Assembly: GCF_020283565.1 (NCBI RefSeq)
Contig: NC_060063.1
Coordinates: forward strand, 19,596,720 to 19,660,719
DNA length: 64,000 bases
Direction of reading: 5' to 3'
Source of the DNA: Trifolium pratense
Taxonomy: Eukaryota; Streptophyta; Magnoliopsida; Fabales; Fabaceae
Part shown: piece by piece, positions 34,075 through 46,406 of the stretch
Layout of the letters: each line of letters begins with the position of its first letter
How positions within the stretch are numbered: position 1 is the stretch's first letter
Made by a program: the position numbers and the translations under genes
Notes under the pieces: model-generated
The model's input: the letters and a program-made list of their open reading frames with translations, nothing else
The model's database searches: none
Told to the model about the DNA's origin: nothing

Positions 34075-37000
34075 CTCCACTGTGTCCCAATAAATGGAAT
34101 GACTGAATCTTGATCTCCACTGCAAGGGAAAAAATATAAAGTTTGCTCAGTCAAAAGTAATATATAACATAGACTAATCAACGGTAATTAATGTAAAGTC
34201 AAGAAATAGCTGGGAGTATTTGTTACCTAAAGGCTAGAACCCTTACACCTGACTTAATAAGGGTTCCTAGCAAAGTGATGGTAGGATTCTCAAGATTTTT
34301 AAAGTCATATATGAGAACCCTGAGTAAAATAAAATAATTAGTATTGTTCTATTAAATTGGACCAACATCATCACATACATATTCAAACTGACTAGGAAAA
34401 AAAAACAGTAACAAATGGTATTGAAGAAGATTTTGTAATTTATTTGAAAGACTAAACTAAATTAGTGAATTATCAATCAAAAATATTTCCATCAATCTAA
34501 GTATTTTGTAGATTAATCAGTTCTAAAATAGTAAAAGATAAGTAACTTACTGACTGCATGTAGACCAATTTGTCACCCCTTCTTGAAGGTGAGCATGTAG
34601 AGCTTGCTGAACTTCTTTCCTATTGAAGTATCTGGCTGTTTCCTCAGCCGAACATGTCCCCTTTCCAGCATACTATACAAATGAGAGATAAAAAGCAAGG
34701 TTAATTAAGACTATAAACATATATAAAACTAAAGGAAATTTAAATTTAGACGAAGTATTGTACGAATATATACCAGATGATGAGTCAACATAGATGACTG
34801 TTGCTTTTTTGATGGTAGACAAACATCGACAATCACATCAAATGCATCAGTATATGCAGTGACCTATCAATGAAATGTAAAGTTCAGCTGTTAAAATTTG
34901 ATCTTTTTTTTTTTTTGGTACAAAAATTTGATCTTTTAACATCCTCAAAACAAAATCAGTATTATGTCCTCAATTTTAAATTTAAACAAACCTCTGTTTG
35001 CACTAGCAGATTCACTTTAGCACATGCTGTGCTAAGTGTGAAATTTATGCTCTGCCTTTGAATTTCGGCGTAGCTGCATACCGATTTCAACATTTCAAAT
35101 GTTGACTTTGATATTTGTCCATGAGACCACAGAAATTCAGCTGTGGAACTGAAATCTGTGTTGAACTCAAGAAGGGGGTTGCCAATCTGCAAAGCAAATA
35201 TCAATCAAGAAAGGAATCAGGGCTATAATTCTTACATATAATTATTGGGCTTAATTTTCTAATAATAACTCAAATTCTACAACATGATTACTTTCCAATA
35301 CAAAACTATACATATACATACACTACATGAATGTCTTCACATTATAAAAATATACATATACATATACTACATGAATGTCTTCACATTATAACAATGATCG
35401 AGCAAGAATAGACAATATTGTTACGACATACACTTATTAAACACCATAATATCATTGGCATACTTCATAAAAAGACTTGTACACTTGGTTAAAACTATTA
35501 TTTCAACTCATGCATCAATACAACACGGCTAACATTGTACAATATGTGCTATCATTACTACTATTAAATCAGTAGCAAATTCAAGTCAATTCCTACATTA
35601 TCTAGTTGAATTCAAAACATAAATCAACTTATGTCGATAACATAGAAGCATTAGGCAAATTGTCGAGTGTGATCATAAAACACAAGAAATATTTCCTCAT
35701 ATAGTCAATATAAATAAATCTAAAGTCAGGATAAACAAAACAAATAGAAACTAGTGGTATTGAAACTAACAAAAGAATAATATTCAAGCCAAAGTTTAAA
35801 AATGATTAGTGGCTGAATTATAAGTTTCAATAGACTTATCAATTCATACATGAATAAGGTAAAGTAACAACCACTACAATAAGAAAAAGTATCAAACTTC
35901 ACTAGTGTGAAACAATAAAATCACTTCATATTACGCTCAACTATATTTAGCAGCTGAATAGAATGTAGTATTTTTTTCTCTCAAGTTGTTTCAAGGTCAT
36001 ACAAGGATGTACAAGTATACTAATACAGAGGGTACTCATGGATGAATTTGAAGAAATTTTAATCTAGATTAATAATGCTGTCTTTAGTTAATCTTGTTAC
36101 ACTGTTCCAGAAAAAGTTAATCTTGTTACAAAAAAGGAGAGATAGGAATCTTCATGCAGTAACTATAACATGTGAAAATTACTATAACATAAGGTAAATA
36201 AAACTGAAGTTCATAAACAATATAATAATTTTAAAGCCTTATTTTAAAATTACTATTGCAGACACATACATTCCATAATATAAGTGCAGACACATAGTAT
36301 TCGAGCCAAAATCACATGTAAAATCTGAGGAACATTATGATTGGTTCTTGTATTGCAATTATAAATCGTACCTTTATCAAATCCTATATTTGAAAATTAT
36401 TGCATATACTTAGCAATGCATAACTACATATCTGAAGTAATCGACAAAAAGATCTTCAACTGCAAATAGCTTACAAAATTATACAACTTTATTTTTTTTA
36501 AACTTATCAAATATGAGCGATAAACACTAATGATGACTCATTTCAAACATAAATATAAGCTTAGTTAATCCATTCAAACCAACTTTAATTAAGAACTTTC
36601 CTTAAAACGAAGAAAGAAAAAAAACTAGTACTAGTTGCTTTTATTTCCAAGACTATTAGAAGTATAATTGTAATCCAATATTATCCAAAAGCTACAGTTA
36701 ACCGATGGGTCCTAATCTACCAATTTGCAATATTCCAAAATTTCAACTTGTAACACTTAATAATATAATTATTATTATTTAAATGTGTACTCACGGCGAT
36801 CCCTTTCAGGTTGATTTTGGATTTGGTTTGGATGATGAGATGGGCAAGCTGAGGTGCAAAGTGACCTGAAAACAAACAAACATGCTGTCAAATAATCAAA
36901 ACCCTCCTAAATTAAGTGAAAATACTATACATTCAGCAAAAAGAAATTACTACCTGCATAACTTTCTCCGGTGATGAAGAACTCATTGTTTCTGTATGAG

Positions 37001-37993
37001 GGGAATTTGTTGAACCATCCCTCAAGAAACAACAAATTATCCCTTGCTATATGTATATATAGGAAGGAATTAGTTAGTATATCATATTGATTGTTGAGGT
37101 TGATTAAATTGCAGAAAAAAATAAGCAAGTAAAAAGAGAAAAGAAATAAACCTGCCATTCGATCATTGAGGAGAAAATAATAAGTGGTGTTGGCCGAAAA
37201 CGAGAAACCAACACCGACGGGGGAGTCTAAATATATCATATTTGCCTCTGCAAAGAGTAGAAATAGAAATTTTGATTAGTTAGAACATTAAAATCAGTTT
37301 TTAAACTTAACAAAAACAGATTTAACACAAAATCAAAAATCAAAATCTCAAACAATTACCTAAACCCTTAAAACTTACAAAAATAGATTGAACACAAAAA
37401 TAGAAAATGAAACAATCACCTAAACCATAAACCCTTAAAACAGATTGAACACAAAATAAAACATCAAAATCTGATAAAAACAGTTACCTATAAAACCCTA
37501 AACCCTAAAATAGAAAACAAAAATTAATTAAATACCAAACAGTTACATACCTCTGTTCCAACTGAATGGATTTCTAAGAAGATGACCCTCCTTGGTTGGT
37601 TGAAAGGGGCCGTGTTCTTGAAAAGCCCCAACACCAACCGATGAACATCCAGGGCCTATACAAAAATAAATTCATAAACACAACAACAACAACAACAACA
37701 ATAATAATAATATATAGAAATGTTGTTTGTTACTTACCCCCATTTAACCAGAGAACAACCGGTTTGGAAGTAGCATCAACTTCGGCTTCAACGAAATAAT
37801 AGTAGAGTGCTTTCTGATTATCTCGGGTATCATCAATGGTGATGTACCCAGCAAATTGATTAAATTCAACTTTTGGTTGATTAGGTAAACGTGTTACCTT
37901 GTCAAATTCAAAAGCTGAATGTAATCGTAAGAGGAGACTTAGGAAGAAGATAATCAAGCAGAAAATAAGAGGAGGAGGAGGAGGAGTACTCAT
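34075..37993 (-). CDS. SCPL: Serine carboxypeptidase-like gene (class II, SCPL45-like), 3' end disrupted
   Basis: A secreted alpha/beta-hydrolase peptidase or acyltransferase relative. Exons by splice sites and reading frame: 37738-37993, 37551-37655, 37152-37247, 36954-37046, 36795-36865, 34992-35186, 34774-34863, 34551-34672, 34227-34319 and a truncated 34075-34119. The protein starts [20 protein letters not shown], a signal peptide, followed by [15 protein letters not shown]. It holds the oxyanion motif NGGPGCSS across exons 1 and 2, the catalytic serine in GESYAG (exon 4), [12 protein letters not shown] (exon 6), two-chain linker-type cysteines, and the catalytic aspartate in SGDQDSVIP (exon 10). 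All splice sites are GT/AG and phases agree. Exon 10 ends abnormally after FIGTQ, where the inverted duplication begins. The family's next 25 or so residues are missing and reading through meets a stop soon after, so the histidine is lost. It is probably a recent pseudogene unless an unusual splice reaches 32941. Confidence 0.85.
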
Positions 37994-38955
37994 GATGGTT
38001 GAGGCTGAAACGCGATTTCAACAAATTGGAGCTTCTACGTCAAAGCAAAATCGAATCCATGAACATCTTCAAGAAGCTTCAACAATAAGAAGAAACGGGA
38101 AACAATAAAAAAAAAAAAATCAAGAGAAGTTTCAGAGAACGAGAATGAGGGGGATGGAGTTTGAAGTAGAAGGAGATTGTGGGAGAGAGAAATGATTCCG
38201 AAATAAAGAGTGGAGTCAGGAGTGTGAAGAAAGGGATTGATATTCCTTTTTCATTTCAATTGGGTTTTTTAAAGTTAAGAACAACGATGGTGGCGTAATT
38301 ATTATTAGTAAATAGTAATATAGAGATTCATGATAGTAAAGAAGATTAGAAGAATAAAATTGTAGTAGTATTTCCCTTTAATGATTACGGTATACATTAT
38401 GGGCTCGTTTGATGCGCAGGATAGGATAGTGACCGATATGATATACAACAAGATAATTATAGGATAGGATATCAGCAGGATAACAGTTATCATCAGTTAT
38501 CATGTGTTTGGTACACACAGGATAACAAACATGATAACTATTATATCATATTTTTAATACATACTTGCTCATAACAATATGATAAGATACATAACATATT
38601 TAAATGACAAAAATACATTTGTAAAACAATTGTTATTTTTTAAAAATTATATTGCAATACTTTGAATTTTATAAATAAAAATATAAATAAGTAATCAAAT
38701 AACTTTATAAAATTTTAATTTTTTTTTAGTGAACTAAGAGCATAATGACATCAAAATATACAGAAGAACTTCCAACTAGGTTGGTACTTCCCGTTGGTCT
38801 TCAACATATCTCAAGTACTCATAATAATATATATAAAAAAAGGAAAAAGAGTAGCTACAAGATGGGGGCATAACTAAACCCATTAGAAGAAAACACACAA
38901 AAATAACAACAAAAATGGAAAAATAAAATAAAAATCATGAGAAAATAAACAAATT
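37994..38955. other. Upstream region of SCPL; no gene
   Basis: It holds the 5' leader and promoter of the carboxypeptidase gene on the - strand; no clear TATA box could be assigned. At 38400-38560 'gggctcgtttgatgcgcaggata' begins a stretch of 'ggata/tatcc' words that looks like one end of a MITE, but no partner end was found. Confidence 0.5.
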
Positions 38956-38959
38956 AAAT

Positions 38960-39420
38960 TTTTTAACCTTCACTCTTAAGCTTACAAACTTTGTCCCAGC
39001 TAACCCAAACAATTGTACTAGAACTTTTAGGCCCGCCCCACAGAAACTTCTGAGGGATTTGGACAATCTTTTTCCAAACTTTAATCGGTATTTTCATAAA
39101 GGAGAGATAGAAAATGGCTATGAAATTGAGGACCGTGTTTAGGAGAATCACCCTACATCCAAGACTGACATACTTATTTCTCCAATCTCCTAAACGCCTA
39201 TTCAAACTATTCAAGAGAGACTACCAGGTTACATCCTTACGGTGATTCGCTCCTACAGGTAACCCAAGATAAGTAAAAGGCACTGACCCAACTTTACAGT
39301 GAAGGAATTTCTTCGCTTTAAAAATAAGGCATTCTCTCTTCGATTTCTTTGCTAGGTCATTGATCTCATTTACCGCAACAATCCCATCCACTAACTGCCT
39401 CCCCCTTAATAAAAGCATAT
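38960..39420 (-). pseudogene. L1-type LINE reverse transcriptase remnant with internal deletion
   Basis: The upstream part reads LLRGRQLVDGIVAVNEIND and KKSKRECLIFKA, the reverse transcriptase approach to FEKAYD. It jumps directly to VGSVPFTYLGLPVGA, then SLNRRLGDWRNKYVSLGCRV and FLSFMKIPIKVWKKI and FLWGG, typical downstream LINE blocks. The catalytic FADD region is deleted between them, and a frameshift or stop lies near 39215-39221. Non-functional. Confidence 0.88.
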
Positions 39421-40049
39421 TATTTTGAAAAGATTAAATTATTCATGACTTTAGCCGATCTCCTTGCAAGTATTTTTTTTAATAGCGAAAAAAATTATTT
39501 ACCCACTACCAAGGCACAAGAAGAGCCAAGACAGGGAATCAGCGAAAAAATACAAACAGGAAGGATGAGCTTGTACTCATAGAGAGCCAAAGCACCAATC
39601 CCCCAAAACCAAAGAAAAAGAAAACCAACCACAAGAGCAACCTCACAACTAAGCTAAAAACCAAACAAAACAACAACACCAGTCTCCCAAAACTTTGGAT
39701 CCATCAACTATTAAAACAAATTTCGGGGCTTTCAAGACCATTCATAATAGAGATAAGAGGATATTTTCAATCTATCCACGCTCCATTTTCACGATATAAC
39801 TTTTACTTCCTCAACAATTTCCAAAAGCTCCAACACAATGTTATTAAAAACCATATTATTCCGCGCTTTTCACATAGACTAAAGGATCGTATGTCACACC
39901 AACCTAAAGCCATTTTTTGACTCGTGCAATCGTAAAGATGGAAAAAATTGACTGCATCATAGTCACCGCCCCTAACCACTTGAAAATCTCATATCACATC
40001 AAATGAGCCACTTTACAAGTTAACATCGTGAAAGCAATGTGTGATATCA
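39421..40049. other. Probable continuation of LINE-related debris; no gene
   Basis: Moderately complex sequence (39480-40020) without long frames. Its style ('ccaaaccaaagaaaaag', 'cgcgcttttcacatagac') is like the - strand 3' region of plant LINEs, but no motif could be read with confidence. Confidence 0.4.
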
Positions 40050-40175
40050 TTGTCAACTTGTCATTTTAAATTTTAAATTAAAAAAACTACTTGTTGAATT
40101 GAATTACTTACCCTTGTAACCCAAATTCCAATATGAGAATATCAACATCTTAATTTTTCAAAGTCATCTCTACTA

Positions 40176-40582
40176 CTTCATCTGTTAACTTTTATTTGTC
40201 GTTTGGGAATCGTGCGCACTATTCCTATAATCTACTTTAATCGTAATTTTCTACTAATATATAAAATAAATATTAGCAAATAAGATGTTGTTCAATTTGT
40301 CTCGATGAGCATTTTCAAAATATAAAATTTTCATAATTTTTTTAAATTTTTTTTTTGTCAAGTAGCCACTAGGTTAGAAAATCCACCTTAAAGGTGAATA
40401 AGTTGAGTGTCTCAGGTTCGAACCCGGGCTGCAGCACATATAGTGCGATGTCCCTAACAACAAAGTTAAGCTCGCGGGGACAATTTTTTATAAAACATAA
40501 TTAAAGATATTATTGATCAAAGTTGTGCATTGACATAGGTGCAAAAATCGAAAACGACAAGTAAAAATGAACGGGGAGAGAG
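40176..40582. mobile_element. Stowaway-like (Tc1/mariner) MITE, 407 bp
   Basis: The ends are CTTCATCTGTTAACTTTTAT and the complement of CTCTCTCCCCGTTCATTTTT, followed by ACTTGTCGTTT similarity. TA flanks both sides, and the paralogous copy near 40875-40882 shows a single TA. It contains a SINE. Confidence 0.83.
40352..40488 (+). mobile_element. SINE nested in the Stowaway-like MITE
   Basis: 'gtcaagtagccactaggttag' is followed by the B box GGTTCGAACCC and a tail running into 'caattttttataaa'. It has tRNA-derived SINE structure; the target duplication is not clear. Confidence 0.6.
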
Positions 40583-40990
40583 TATTTTAAATTACTCAAA
40601 ATTTAAGCTAGATGCATACTACCTGGACAATATTATTAATTAGAAAATCTTTTTAAATAGTAGAAGTTATTAGCCAGTAAATACTAGTAGTGAAATAGAT
40701 ACCATAGCAAACATTGGTGCTAGTAAGTAACTTTGTGAAAGCAACTTTCAACTGATTTTTCATTTTTAATTAAAAAAGCTACTTGTTGAATTGAGTTATG
40801 CTTACCCTCTTAACCCAATTTCCTTCCTATATAAGAATATCATCATCTTATTTTTTCAAAGTCATCTTTACTACTTTAAATTACTCAAAATTTAAGCTAG
40901 ATGCATACTACCTGGACATTATTAGAGAATCTTTAAAAGAAGTACTAGTAGTGAAAAAGCACTAGTAAGCAACTTCGTGAAAGCTCACTT

Positions 40991-41660
40991 TAATTTTTTT
41001 TCCTTTATTATGATATAAGTATATCATATACTCTATATGATCAATTTTTATCAGAGAATTTGTTGGGAATACATAAAGTGGATTTTTTTCTTTCAAATCG
41101 AGATTTTTTCATACATAAATATTAAAGATCAAACTTTTGACTACTTACTTAAAAAAATCCAAAACTTTTACTAAATATACTAAGGGTCATGTTAGTTAAG
41201 GAAACAAAAATAAATAGTAAAATTTTGTATTATTAAAGATTACATTTTCTACATTTTTTTTTTTTACGGAACATTTTCTTACATTTTTAAGAGGTTGAAA
41301 ACACATGTTTCAAGACATTTTTATTATATTTGAATTTTTTAACTAACGCCTCAGAAAAACTATTTAACATTTTTCTATTAATAGTTCGCACGACACAATT
41401 TCTTTTTTCTCTTTTTTATCCAAAGCATTCAATAAAATTACTTTCTTGTACTAACTTTCTTGTAATTTTATCTCCATAGTTTTCCGCAATGTTCAAAATT
41501 CATGCACCCGGACAAATTAAATTCAAAGAGTACTACAAAGCATGGCCAGCTCAAAATAGTTGATGACGTTGCTCAGCAAAAAATAATTCTCGCCTTTCCA
41601 ATAGGGAATAATAATGACTAGTGAGTTGTAAAACACTGGTTCAAGAAGGTTAATAAAGTA
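40991..41660. other. No gene seen
   Basis: AT-rich intergenic DNA without supported features. Confidence 0.6.
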
Positions 41661-41956
41661 CTCCCTCTCCACTCAAATATAAGCAAAAAAACACTTCAAA
41701 TTTTGATCACTATTATAAATAAAAGTTAACTACTTCACTTTTAAACTAATTAATACTACTATTTCTAATATACCCTTATTTAATTTTATTTTATTTTAGA
41801 CATTTATTTCACTTTTACACTTTTCAAAATGGGTAATATAGTAAATTTAACTCATGTTTTGCATTAAATTAAGAAAATTAACTACACTTAACTAAATTTC
41901 TTAAACCCCACGTAAACAATTTTTTTTTTTTTGCTTATATTTATGTCCGAAGAGAG
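41661..41956. mobile_element. Stowaway-like (Tc1/mariner) MITE, 296 bp
   Basis: The left end CTCCCTCTCCACTCAAATAT is followed by AAGCAAAAAA. The right end is the complement of CTCTCTTCGGACATAAATAT followed by AAGCAAAAAA. TA precedes the left end; the right-hand TA is changed to CA. No coding capacity. Confidence 0.85.
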
Positions 41957-43222
41957 CAATGCCTAATGAAATTTCATGTTGCTATAAATATATGGGAAAA
42001 CATAACAATGATGCCACCTCTAGTTTGTAAGAGTCAATAATAACACTGACAGTGTATAGTTCACTAGAAATCCTTTTTCCCATGTATAGTCAATAATGGC
42101 CACTCACAAAGTTCTTTTTGATTAAATGCCTTGTCACAATCATATGGAAGTCCCTTGGCATATATAGGAGTACTATCTTGCGAAATTAGGTGCCTTACCT
42201 ATTGACCATCATAAGGATTGTGTAACAAAGTAAAAAAAACTAATTTATGAAGTAAATATAATGTACATTTGCATTGCTTTTGTTTGAAAAGATAATTGAG
42301 ATGTTTGAGATAAATTCAAGATGAGAAATATCGTTAGGTATTTTTGAATCTCTTCCATATTCTTATATTTGATAATGTGACGCTATATTCCTTTGCAATT
42401 CTCTTTATTATTACGATGAATTAACACTAAAATAGTGAGACGTGCTTTCTCATACTAAAATCACCATATCCAATTAACGACACCTGCTCTCAAGCGAAAT
42501 TGGAATTTATTAACGTATTAATTAAGTGACCCTTAATTCCATATAGGAGAATGTTAACTTGGAGTTCGTTAACTTGTGCCCTTAAGGGCACATTTTAAGG
42601 AGATAAATGTAGAAAATATTTATTGAACTTGTGGTGTATTTAATTTTCTAAACATTAAATTCTTTGTATTATTAAATGCTATATTTCTATTTTTAGGTAG
42701 CTTAACACGTGTTTTTATGACACAAGTTAACATAATCCTTCTATATATAGTTTCTAACCTTGAGTTTAATGTTAACCTTGAGTTTAATGTTACTATTATT
42801 CCTAATGCTAGTAAGATTAATTATCCCAAGTCTAGATTTAAAAGCTTTATTACAAGATATATAATCCTTAACAACAATTCATAAATAAGATTGGTGATGA
42901 TTTTATGTACGTACACTGAGAAGGTTTGGTGATGATTGTGTGTTTTTTTTAGGAAATGTTGGCGTGAGAATCTGTGAAAGGATGAGATTGGGTGGTGGTG
43001 GTCCCTAATGGGGCCAGTGGGATTACTCATTAGTTACTATGGTATGGTAGCTTTAATTGTTATTTTAATGGTATGATAGATATTTTGGGAGAAAATAATT
43101 CACGTCCCTCAAATGTGGAGTAACAACGGGTAATGACTAGCTTTAATAAAGTAGCGAAAAATTTCATGTTGCTATAAATACGGGGAAGCATAACAATGAT
43201 ACGTAGTACAATGATACGTAGT
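41957..43222. other. No gene; worn host duplication and a small MITE
   Basis: 'atttcatgttgctataaata' and 'cataacaatgat' occur at 41968-42012 and 43160-43203, marking an old duplication. At about 42555-42735 a MITE-like inverted repeat has ends TTAACTTGTGCCCTTAAGGG and CACAAGTTAACA, related to the one at 54649. A 15-bp unit 'aatgatacgtagtac' is doubled at 43196-43225. Confidence 0.55.
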
Positions 43223-43230
43223 ACAGTCAG

Positions 43231-43859
43231 TAGAGGTGGGAATAGGCTAGGCCGAGCTAGGCTTTGCTAAGCCTGAGTCTGGCCTGTCAAAAAATCGAAG
43301 GTCTGAGCCTGGCCTGTGGCCTATCATAGGCTTAAATTCTAGGCCTAAGCCTGGCCTTTTGAAAGTCTGATGTGGCCTGTTAGCCTGTTTAAAAGCTTAT
43401 TTCATATGAACATATTTAAATAAATAATTATATTTATTTTGAAATATACTTATGAACTAATAAAATAATGTTCCATTTGATATTTTAGAGAATTTGACTA
43501 TATATGTCATCATATTTCAATTCTAGTTTATAATAATACATTTATATATGTTAAAAACTAATGTAGATTAATAAACTTAAATTACTTAAAAAGTTAATAG
43601 ATTTATAATTTAATCAAAGTATAAATTTTAATATATAAATAATAATCGTAATAAAAATATTATTCATGTTAACTTAAATAGGCTGGCCTAGTAGGCCTCA
43701 AAGGCTTTTTTAATGGCCTGCGGCCTGGCCTTTTTAGCTAAATAGGCTTATAAAAAAGCATTGGCCTGCTCTATTTAAAGAAATAGGTTGGCCTGGCCTG
43801 AGCCTATGTAGGCTAGGCCTTAAGGCCATGTAGGCCGGCCTGGCCTGTTCCCACCTCTA
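43231..43859. mobile_element. hAT-type MITE, 629 bp
   Basis: The termini are TAGAGGTGGGAATAGGCTAG and the complement of TAGAGGTGGGAACAGGCCAG. The 8-bp duplication ACAGTCAG is exact (43223-43230 and 43860-43867). The subterminal regions are rich in 'ggcctg/caggcc' words. No transposase. Confidence 0.94.
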
Positions 43860-43867
43860 ACAGTCAG

Positions 43868-44335
43868 TCCACTACAAATCCCTTTTTCTACTCGTAAGTT
43901 CTGATTAGATTTCTAGTCACAATCCCAATAGAATTTAATTGTTATGAACCGTCAATCTAAATTTTTACACATACATCGACGCGTTGCCATATTATTTAAT
44001 TAAAGTGACAAATCATGTGTTTTTAATTAGCATACATAATATGTCGGTATATTATTAGGCGCATGTGCAAAATAACTTTACATTGACGGTGCATATAAAT
44101 TAAATTTATCACTCACAATATATAATGGCATAGACACAAACTAAATATGTTTTTTCTTTCAAAACAAAAAACTAAATATGTTTTTTTGACGCAATATTTA
44201 AAAGATATGTTTAAGTACTACAAAACTTGAAAATTAAATGTTTAATTATTACAAAACTAGAAAAATATGTTTTAGTAGTAAGCACAAAAATTGAAAATAT
44301 TTAAAAGATAAAAGTTAACACGCAAAAATGAGATA
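43868..44335. other. No gene seen
   Basis: AT-rich, no supported features. Confidence 0.6.
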
Positions 44336-44339
44336 TATA

Positions 44340-44880
44340 TTAATCAACCAAATAGTCCCCTCGGCACAGAATATGCCAAAAAAGATTACAACAGTTTACA
44401 AATAAGGCAATTGAAAAGCAACATGAGAACAATGTTAACCAAATGGCCAAAGCGGGCTCGACCATCAGCTATGATAGTTTTAAACTAGATTGATATTTGT
44501 TATCTTTGATCACCAATAAGAATAAAGTTTGACTTTGTCCAACAATTGAGGTAAGGACATTTCCGAATGTTTGAATAATCTGTGGTTTCTTTCGTTCCAA
44601 ATAATCCACACACATAAGAGTTAAATAAGTTGCAAAAAGGAACATCGCGCTCGAAGACCACCTGATGAATAAGTAAACTGAAAAAAATGATCTGAAAGAT
44701 TTCGGGGATTCACCGGACAAGTCAATTCACGACCTAACTGACGATCAAAGAAAGCCAAAGAAACTGCGGGAGATAGTATGTTTAACAAATATCTATTGGA
44801 AAATATAGTTCTTCCCGCCCAAATGCTCCAATAGAACTCTTCCCACCTTCTAAAACTTAGTGAAAACTTGTTTTATAGGT
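44340..44880 (-). pseudogene. 3' end of an L1-type LINE (zf-RVT region)
   Basis: Near 44500-44620 the - strand reads VWIIWNERNHRLFKHSE, then LPQLLDKVKLYSYWW, the conserved C-terminal part of plant LINE ORF2 after the zinc-binding segment. Frames are broken. It is a 5'-truncated, decayed copy. Confidence 0.75.
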
Positions 44881-45354
44881 TGGTTTGAAAAGGGGGTTGT
44901 TCCTATCTTGACTTGATGCTTGGTCATCTCCGCGGATTCGTAGACCCACAAACAGTGAATCTCATCCGCAGATCCCCACACCCCACTACAAATCTAAACA
45001 AGGCAACCAATATCTTTTCCGCGAAATCTATACAAAAGGCAAGGTTAAGTAATAATAATTAATTAATTTAAATTAAATAACTAAGTAATAATTTTACGAG
45101 TGGATAAATAAATATGTTTAATGTGCAATTTAGTTATAAAAATGAATTGTTATTGGGAAGTGAAGATGATGAAAGAACTGAAGACGAGAGGTTAAGAATT
45201 TTAACCACACATAAAATTGATGTGTATATAGAAAAGGCGGATTCCAGGGTGGGAGATCATGATAGGTCTCTCACCAATGCATCACATGTTTTGTGAATTG
45301 GATTAAGTATGTATATGATATTATGGTGTACTGTCAGTATTATATTATTTTTAT

Positions 45355-45975
45355 TTTTATTTTTTTTGCAAAAAAAGTTTCCGATTTTTCTAGAGAAAAG
45401 TTTTCGATATTTTTTCGGGAAAAAATTTCAATTTTTTTTCGGAAAAAAAGTTCCCGATTTTTGTAGGAAAAAGTTTCGATTTCAGATAAAAACAATTCTG
45501 AAGTTTTTCTGGAAAAAAAAGTTTTTTTTTTTTTTTCTGTAAAAAAGTTTCGGATATTTTCCCGAAAAAAAGATTTCGATTTTTTCTGGAAAAAGTTCCG
45601 ATGTGTTTCGGAAAAAAGTCCCTGGTTTTTTGGGAAAAATAGTTTCGAAATGTTCACCTGAAAAAATATTGTTGATACAAAAAAGAGTGAAAAAACAGAA
45701 AATATTTGAAACTTTTTACCGAATAAAATATTGTAACTTTTCCAGAAAAATATCGGAAACTTTTTTTCCGGAAAATATCCGAAACTTTTTTCCGAATAAA
45801 ATATCGGAACTTTTTCCCGAAAAAAGAACGGAAGCTTTTTTGTTCAGACAAAATCTCCGGAATTGTTTTTACCTAAAATCGAAATTTTTTCCCCAAAAAA
45901 TCGGGAACTTTTTTTCCGAAAAAAAATTGATATTTTTTTTTCCGAAAAAATCGAAATCTTTTTTTCAAAAAATAA
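45355..45975. repeat. Degenerate palindromic 'TTTTTCGGAAAAAAGTTTCCGA' array
   Basis: Roughly 20-30 irregular units of T-run, TCGGAA or CCGAAA, A-run. The first half is mainly 'aaaaagtttcNgattttt', the second its complement, so the whole array can fold back. Phe/Lys-rich open frames on both strands come from this repeat. Confidence 0.85.
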
Positions 45976-46147
45976 AAAATAATATAATACTGACTGATGA
46001 CAAATCGTCACACTCTCTAATCCGTGCCTATTTTAGCAACATTAGATACATTTTAGTAGGTTTTTAGCAATAAATATAAGAGAAATCTAACCATTAGCTT
46101 GATTACTTGTTTTGCAAGAAAACAGGAAAAACTGCAGGATTTGAATG

Positions 46148-46386
46148 ATTTTCACTACGCTGGGGGCGTAGCCCATCACGCGCCGCGTGATGGAGCTCAC
46201 AGAGAGCCAAGATTTTGACTCTGATCACGCGCCGCGTGATGCCTTACCACGCGCGGCGTGAAGCCTTGTTGAAGATGAAGATTGCTCTCTGACTTGATCA
46301 CGCGCCGCGTGATTCTGTTACTACGCGCGGCGTAGTTGATGGATTTGCAACCACGCGCGGCGTGATAGATCTGGCGCGCGGCGTGG
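46148..46386. repeat. Cluster of CACGCGC(C/G)GCGTG words in the 5' LTR
   Basis: Words in order: CTACGCTGGGGGCGTAG (variant), TCACGCGCCGCGTGA twice, CCACGCGCGGCGTGA, TCACGCGCCGCGTGA, CTACGCGCGGCGTAG, CCACGCGCGGCGTGA and GGCGCGCGGCGTGG. Spacing is irregular, in otherwise ordinary sequence. Each holds a VCGCGB core, the binding consensus of plant CAMTA factors. Confidence 0.93.
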
Positions 46387-46394
46387 TTGCCTTC

Positions 46395-46406
46395 TGTATA
46401 TATATT
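46395..46406 (+). promoter_or_regulatory. Predicted U3 TATA box of the Athila-type LTR
   Basis: CTGTATATATATTTTC lies just downstream of the GC-rich motif cluster; transcription would start about 25-30 bases on. The 3' LTR carries the same box at about 52452. Confidence 0.65.

Larger units (their letters stand above)
40050..40990 (+). repeat. Tandem duplication of host DNA, copy 1 interrupted
   Basis: Copy 1 (about 40050-40175 plus 40583-40690) and copy 2 (about 40745-40960) share 'aaaaaa.ctacttgttgaattga', 'tttttcaaagtcatct' and 'aaattactcaaaatttaagc'. Copy 2 shows the empty site for the MITE in copy 1. Confidence 0.85.

Noticed and set aside
45309..46067. Phe/Lys-rich open frames on both strands
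   Set aside because: By-products of the TTTCCGAT/AAAAA degenerate array; overlapping frames on both strands with the same bias.
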